The position numbers were made by a program, and so were the translations under genes. Shown one piece after another: positions 58,809 through 64,000 of a DNA stretch of 64,000 nucleotides. The notes beneath the pieces are model-generated. The model saw nothing but the letters and a program-made list of their open reading frames with translations, did not search any database and had not been told where the DNA came from. Source of the stretch: Chloranthus sessilifolius (lineage: Eukaryota; Streptophyta; Magnoliopsida; Chloranthales; Chloranthaceae); assembly GCA_021018995.1 (NCBI GenBank), contig CM037588.1:84293765-84357764 (forward strand), written 5' to 3'. Every line of letters begins with the position of its first letter. Positions within the stretch are counted from its first letter, which is position 1.

Positions 58809-59099
58809 CCCTGACCTTGGCTACGACAGTGGTGCAAGTGTTTTCCTTGGCTTCCTATATCTCTTCTTCGATAGGCTTGTATCTTAACAATATTTGATTG
58901 ATTGCCCTCCCTCTGGCCAGGCCAGGTTCCTTCTGCCTTGCAGGTGAGGGCCCAATCCCTTTCCTTTCTGGAGCATCACCACTGCTGTAATCATTCATCT
59001 CTTTATTTTCAAGGTGTCCTTTTTGAGGGGTTCTGGCACTATTGCCGCTACATCATATTGGAAACTATGTCGATCCGTGTCCTCGGCTGTGTGCAGCAT

Positions 59100-59582
59100 G
59101 TCCAACACTTTGAGGTTTTTTATGTTGTGTGCAGTTCTTTCTCCTTCTTCCGTCCCTCACCTAGGATAACCATGACTTTCTCCAGCAGTAAATTGAAGGT
59201 GGCTTTGTTATCCATTACTTGGAAAGGCAGAGAGAAGGTCATTGGCCCAATGGTGAGCTCAAGGTCAACTTCTCCTATCAATTCCTAGTGTCATCAAGCC
59301 CTCAGGCTCCTGTCTTGGCTGGCCGAAACATGGTTGGATCGACCCCTATCTGGGTCATAGTTCTTAATGGGCATAAATTCAATGTCAACCCATTTTCTAT
59401 TAGTACCAGCGGTATGACCAAGTTCCCAGCTTCGGTCGTAATGTTGAGGGATCTGGTATGGTTACCTCCTTCAACTGGTAGGCTGGCATCGGAGAACGAG
59501 ATAATGTTGGGAGCCATTGTTGGTATGCGCTTTTTCTGGGTTCCTTTCGGTCCCTGGAATAAGTGGCCCAATTCGATCCAAG
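59100..59582 (-). pseudogene. Protease of the right Tat element
   Basis: Minus strand: NIISFSDASLPVEGGNHTR, LNITTEAGNLVIPLVLIENG, LNLCPLRTMTQIGVDP, then ELTIGPMTFSLPFQVMD and NLLL. The active-site triplet of this family, usually DNG/DTG-like, reads ENG here, an Asp-to-Glu change that should abolish activity. Confidence 0.75.
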
Positions 59583-59806
59583 TGGACTCTGGCTAGAGGC
59601 GATGGAGTAATAAACTATGAAATATTAAATTGTTGAAAGGAAGAGGTGAATTTTAAATGGAGGATAAATGTTTATCGAGGCTGCAACACGTCACTGATCA
59701 CGCTTTAAGAGCAGGGACATGCAGGGTTGTACTCCTTTGCTGAATCGTCGGTCGTCCAATGTTAGCAGCTATGGGTTGCCTAGGAGTTTAGCTAGTTTGG
59801 TTTCCT

Positions 59807-60082
59807 AATCCTGCTCTAAGTCTAATTGCTCTAATCTCCTAATCCTACTAGAAGTCTAATTGATCTAATCTCCCAATCCTACTAAGAGTCTAATTAAAAA
59901 AGGTCTCCTAATTCTACTAGGATCCTAATTTAAAACAAGTCTCCTAATCCTACTAGGAGTCTAATTAACCTAGTAACCTAATCCTACTAGGAGTCTAATT
60001 AACCTAGTCTCCTAATCCTACTAGGAGTCTAATTAACCTAGTCTCCTAATCCTCCTAAGAGTGTAATTAAAAAAAAAAGTTG
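59807..60082. repeat. Eight ~34-bp tandem repeats in LTR F
   Basis: Units of CCTAATCCTACTAGGAGTCT followed by AATTAACCTAGTCT. ACTAGG and CCTAGT form inverted arms inside each unit. The middle units are almost identical. Confidence 0.9.
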
Positions 60083-60179
60083 TGGCCCGTTATGCTAATG
60101 AGGATTGGCCCTGTTCTCGAGTAACCTCCGTATGTTCCCTTGGGCAAATTGGATGGCTAAGAATTATTTTGTTAATATT

Positions 60180-60530
60180 GAAGATTTAAAAATTGAACTT
60201 GAATGGAGAAATAAGAATTAGGAATCAAAAACTGAGATCGAGAATTAAGAATTTAGAACTAGAATGAAGATTTCAAACTAGCATTAAGAACTTGAAGGAA
60301 AATTAAAACCTAGAAAGAATATTAGAAACTAGAAAGAAAATTAAGAACTAGGATCTAGAATCTAAGAATTAAGAAATAAAACTAGAAAGAGAACTAGAAC
60401 TAGAAACTAGAACTAAAATTTAGAACTATAATTACGAACTAGAATTTAGAATTAGAACTAAGAATTAGAAACTAAAAGTTTCTAAAAGGAAGAAGCTCAA
60501 AAGAGAGAATTGTGTAGTACAGAATTGTGT
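60180..60530. repeat. Purine-rich AGAACTAGAA-type repeats, copy 1
   Basis: Short irregular repeats of GAACTAGAA, AAGAATTAGAA and similar, next to the TATA box at 60569. Confidence 0.75.
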
Positions 60531-61249
60531 AGAGGAGAATTGTGTAGAGTGGCTGGGGGGTAGGGGTCTATTTATAAGCTTTTAATAGAAATCCTAGTGT
60601 AACTCTAATTCCTAATTCAAATAAAGGAAATATCCTAATTCTTAATCCTAGTGTAATTCTAATTCCTAATTCTTCTAAAGAAATAAGGAAACTAATCATA
60701 TTTCTAATAAAAGAAATAACATCCTATTTTCTAAAATAAGATAATAAAAAGACTAATCCTAATTCGATTAGGAGTTTTGAAATTCATCACTTTTTGTGCA
60801 ACTTCCAAAAACTAACCATAACTTCGACAATACTTGTCAAAATTACACATTTTTTGGCTTGTTGGAAAGCTATTTCGATAAGCTTTCAAACGTGTCTACT
60901 TTCATATCAAATTGACTTCGTTTGATACTTCAAAATTGCCCAAATATAAAAGTGGCAGGATTGACAATTGGGAATGGTTGGGTAGACTTAATTGGCTCTA
61001 AGCTAGGTGCTTCCTCCTTTAATACTACTTCGAGAGTCAAGACTAACGGGCTAGTGTTGCTAACATGACTACCTGGGGCTCCTAGAGAAGAGTCTGAGAT
61101 TCTACAAGTCTAAAAGGTAGCTCGATCCCTTTTGGGAAGCCCTAGGGAGAACCTCGAATTTTCTCAAAGGGAGAAGCTTGTGGGAAAGAAGAATAGAATA
61201 GTAAATTGCTCTTATGGCTAAGGATAATTTTGAAAGGACTGAGTTTGGA

Positions 61250-61530
61250 TTGATGATTAAAGGCCTAAGGATTAAAAATTGAGAATTCGAGATTTTAAGG
61301 ATTTAGGGAGAAGGAACTAAGAACTGAGATCTAGAAATTAAGAATTAAGAATTAGAACTAAGAACTAGAATCAAAAGTAAGAACTAGAATAAAAATTAGG
61401 GACTTGGATGAATATTGAGAACTAGAATCAGAATTAAGAATTAGAACCTAGAAGCTATGGACTAGAACCTAAAAATTAAGAACTAGGAACCAGAAATTTA
61501 AAGCTAGAGGCTAGAATCTAAAAATTACCT
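61250..61530. repeat. Purine-rich AGAACTAGAA-type repeats, copy 2
   Basis: Same repeat wording as 60180-60530, next to the second TATA box at 61652, suggesting duplication of the TATA-plus-leader block within LTR F. Confidence 0.75.
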
Positions 61531-62420
61531 GAAGCCGAGATATTCTTCCTCCCTGCTGCAGAGAGTACTTTGAAACTCCTAGGAAGGCCTAAGTTCAAAA
61601 GGAAAGAGAATGCTATCAAAATTGGTGTGTATTGGTCAAGGTAGAGAGGTCTATTTATAGGTATACGGGTAATTATGCGTCCTATGGGAGGTGCATAATT
61701 AGTTAGTCAAATCCAATTACGCGCCATGTCTAGTGTGCTAAATTGGATTACATGCCCTATCCCGGGCACTCAATAACTCTGAGTCGGTGATCAACTTAGT
61801 GAGTGACCGGTTGACTGGCTCAGCTAGGTTTCCAAGTTCTAATCTAATTAGAACTAATTGCGAGCTCTGTACAGTGTGCACAATCGATTGCGCGTTCTTG
61901 TTTAGGCATGCAATCGGGGCCTTAAGGAGGCCTCTAGAAGGTTAAGGAGTGGTCCATATTGGACCAATTGCGCTAGTGACTGGGCATGCAATCTAATTAC
62001 GCACGCTGGATAGGGCACGGAATTGAGTCTAAAAAAGTCTCATGGGAAGAACGGGCCTTGCCCAAGTGGGACAAATTGCGCGCCAAATATGGGGCGTGTA
62101 ATCGAATTGCGCGCATTTATGCGGGCGCGTAATTTAGAACCTTCCCTAGGCTAAGTCGGGTCTGAACCATAAGCCTATTGTTTCAGCATGTGTGTCGACT
62201 ATATACTATTGTTTTAGTATATAGCCCCCATATTAGCATTGTGGGGTCTGAGCCACAGAGCTATTGTTTCAGCCATTGACTATTATTTCAGCGTATGATC
62301 CCTGTACTAGGGTTTTAGAGCTTTCAGAGATGGTAAGTCCCTTCTGAAAGTCATGGGAAAGGTTAACGGTTGACCGAATAGGTTTGTATACTCAGAGAGG
62401 GTAAAATTGGGGTGTTTACA

Positions 62421-64000
62421 CCAACACTTGCCCGATCTTTTGCCCCACCTCATCTAGGGAAACTTTATCATAGACATGAGTTCAGGGCCACCATTAGAGC
62501 TTTGAAGTATGGCAGAGTCGTCATTATTAAGTCCTAGATTGTGATGTGAGTCGGCATTCTCCTAAGTTGTGCATCCAATGCATATTCTCGGCTCATTCTT
62601 TCCATGGGGTGTACTGCTACAGGATCTCTTCTTTTCTCAGGTGGGACTAGACACCTTTGGTTGTTTGGAGATTCTCCCAAATCGTATGATAAACTTGATT
62701 TCCCCTTCATTGTCACTGCCAGCATTAGCATCGATTTGATTATAATTGAGAGGGACTTGGTGGGGGTCGTAGGTTTGTCCAGGATATGCAATGGGATGGA
62801 TGAAGGTATCGATGATGGCTGAGTTGGTGGTGTGGCTAAACTGGACCAGATATTGTTGATGGACATTGATGATGGATGGACTGCTAGGGTGTGGCAAAAC
62901 TTAGCCAGATATGGTTTATGGGGGTTGGTGCTGAGAAGTGAAGCCTCAAATCTAGAAGTGCAGCTTGGGGTGTGGGATTGGGGAAGTAGTGGGCTAAATT
63001 CAAGGGCTCGACTACCCCTACAATCTCATTCTCCTAACTCCAATGCCTTGGTATCACGATGAGTTCTCCCTTGGCGATGTATTCTGAGGTCGAATTCTTC
63101 CACATCTTCCTCCACCATGTTAATGTGGGCCTCGGGCCCATTCCTCCTTACGGGTGTGGCAGCAATGGTGCTTAGAGGATATTGGTGTACGAATTCACTT
63201 CGGGTGGTGCTGGGGGATGATCTTTCCTTGCCAATGACATCCGGTATTGCATGTTTTAACTGAAAGCAGGGATCGATCAGATGCCCCGGACCCCAGTGGA
63301 AATTGCAGTGCCTGTTAGGATTGAAGTTCCTCGGGAGTTAATTTGGTAGTGGTCGTGGCTGAAATGGGGTAACCAAATCCTACACTATTAACAATGATAA
63401 AATGACATTTAGGGATTGTCCCAAAGGAGTGAACACTCGATTAAACCCTACTCTCTTTTCAGGGGTCATCTGTGCCCTTAGGCCATTATCAAGTCTCTAC
63501 GTTGGATCAGCTCGTGTCGGGGCTTGCTGTGTTGCCCCAAATTGGAATGGTGCTATGATCGTGGGGGGCTATGAGGTCATTATTGTTTGAACTTTTGCCC
63601 GGTCCTTTTCTCATTCCTCTATTCTGTGAATTTGCGGGGCCTAGTGGCAACAATTTTAATTAAACGACCCTCTCTTACCACATCTTCACAGCGATTAGCA
63701 TTTCTCACTAAATTGACAAAACTAGTATGTTGTTGTTATACCAAAAAATCAAATATGAAGCGTAACATAGTTTTTGAGATCATCTCAATTTATTCCTCAT
63801 CTAGTATGCGGCTCCTCACCTAGGCAGCTAGGGCCCTCCACCTTTCGAGATACTCGTTAAAAGTCTCGTCAGATTTTTATTTTATCCGAGCTAAATCAAA
63901 CATGCGCAGTTCAATGCCGATATTATAGACATATTGCTCATGGAATAGGTGGGTGAGGTTTCTCCATGTTTTTATCATGGATAGTTCAACTGAAGTCAAC
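62421..64000 (-). pseudogene. gag: Gag of the right Tat element, partial and broken
   Basis: Minus strand from the window edge: TWRNLTHLFHEQYVYN, RMFDLARIK, SDETFNEYLERWRALAA, ISKTMLRFIFDFLV (63990-63750), a Tat-type Gag core. A zinc-knuckle-like HCNFHWGPGH-x4-C segment lies near 63300, and SREYALDAQLRRMPTHITI near 62580. The end at THVYDKVSLDEVGQKIGQ meets LTR F. Many stops and shifts; several stops sit at likely Gln codons. Confidence 0.8.

Larger units (their letters stand above)
59583..62420 (-). repeat. LTR F: probable solo LTR inserted in the right Tat element
   Basis: On the minus strand it begins TGTAAACACCCCAATTTTACC at 62420. CCAAC follows at 62421-62425, and CCAAG precedes the proposed left edge (59578-59582), an imperfect 5-bp duplication. 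It separates the Gag end from the protease of the Tat element. Two TATAAATA boxes on the minus strand lie at 61652-61659 and 60569-60576. U3 has AATTGCGCGC/GCGCGTAATT motifs (61660-62130). The right edge is well supported, the left edge less so. Confidence 0.6.
38662..64000 (-). mobile_element. Right Tat-type element, minus strand, split by nested insertions
   Basis: Coding order on the minus strand is gag (64000-62421), protease (59582-59100), linker, RT, RNase H, integrase (55900-55366, then 39763-39151). The additional archaeal-type RNase H is the mark of the Tat lineage. It is interrupted by LTR F and by the solo LTR that contains element C. The 5' end lies beyond the window and the 3' LTR is missing. 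This is the oldest layer on the right side. Confidence 0.85.

Noticed and set aside
1-64000. CRISPR arrays, prokaryotic operons, tRNA and rRNA genes
   Set aside because: I found no regular spacer-repeat array, no cloverleaf, and no rRNA-like sequence; the DNA is plant retrotransposon sequence throughout.

Overview
The window is plant nuclear DNA made almost entirely of nested, decayed LTR retrotransposons of the Ty3/gypsy Athila and Tat lineages. The lineage call rests on tRNA-Asp type primer-binding sites (TGGCGCC...), LTRs of 1.8-2.8 kb, an uninterrupted Gag-Pol frame layout, extra ORFs after pol (Athila), and an archaeal-type RNase H plus an antisense plant-mobile-domain (PMD) gene (Tat). 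I see no convincing single-copy host gene, no tRNA or rRNA, and nothing prokaryotic. Letters A-F below are my own names.

Layout. 1-6.85 kb: 3' part of a plus-strand Tat-type element, with a seven-exon PMD gene on the minus strand (149-2536), its promoter near 4.4 kb, a polypurine tract at 6309 and the start of an LTR at 6324. 6.85-19.44 kb: Athila-like element A (plus), with a 58-bp 5' LTR remnant, PBS, a Gag-Pol frame open from 7100 to 12613 except for seven substitution stops, an extra ORF at 13332-15811, and a complete 1847-bp 3' LTR. 19.44-27.20 kb: element D (minus), which has gag but no pol. 27.20-29.48 kb: LTR E (minus), same family as D. 29.48-38.66 kb: element B (minus), with gag-pol and a complete 5' LTR but no 3' LTR of its own. 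38.66-64 kb: a second, minus-strand Tat element that runs off the right edge. It is split by LTR F (59583-62420) and by an Athila-type solo LTR (39764-55365). The solo LTR is itself split by the complete element C (41178-54946, plus; 5-bp duplication GTAAC).

How the parts work together. Each autonomous element encodes Gag (capsid and zinc knuckle) and Pol (protease, reverse transcriptase, RNase H, integrase), primed from tRNA-Asp. LTR U3 regions carry family-specific arrays of short, CpG-containing, self-complementary motifs followed by a TATA box. The same motif vocabulary reappears with a TATA-like box in front of the extra ORFs: TTCGAA in A, CGCG in B and C, CAACTAATAGTTG in the left Tat element. 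I read this as a duplicated promoter module serving the accessory gene. Downstream of the LTR TATA box, the leader holds two diverged ~430-bp repeats, each with a hairpin whose arms covary between families. A second polypurine-like tract, conserved in A, C and D, lies about 1.6 kb before the 3' LTR. These three features are the most interesting undescribed-looking signals. All coding regions are broken, largely by C-to-T changes at CAG/CAA codons, the pattern expected of methylated, silenced repeats.
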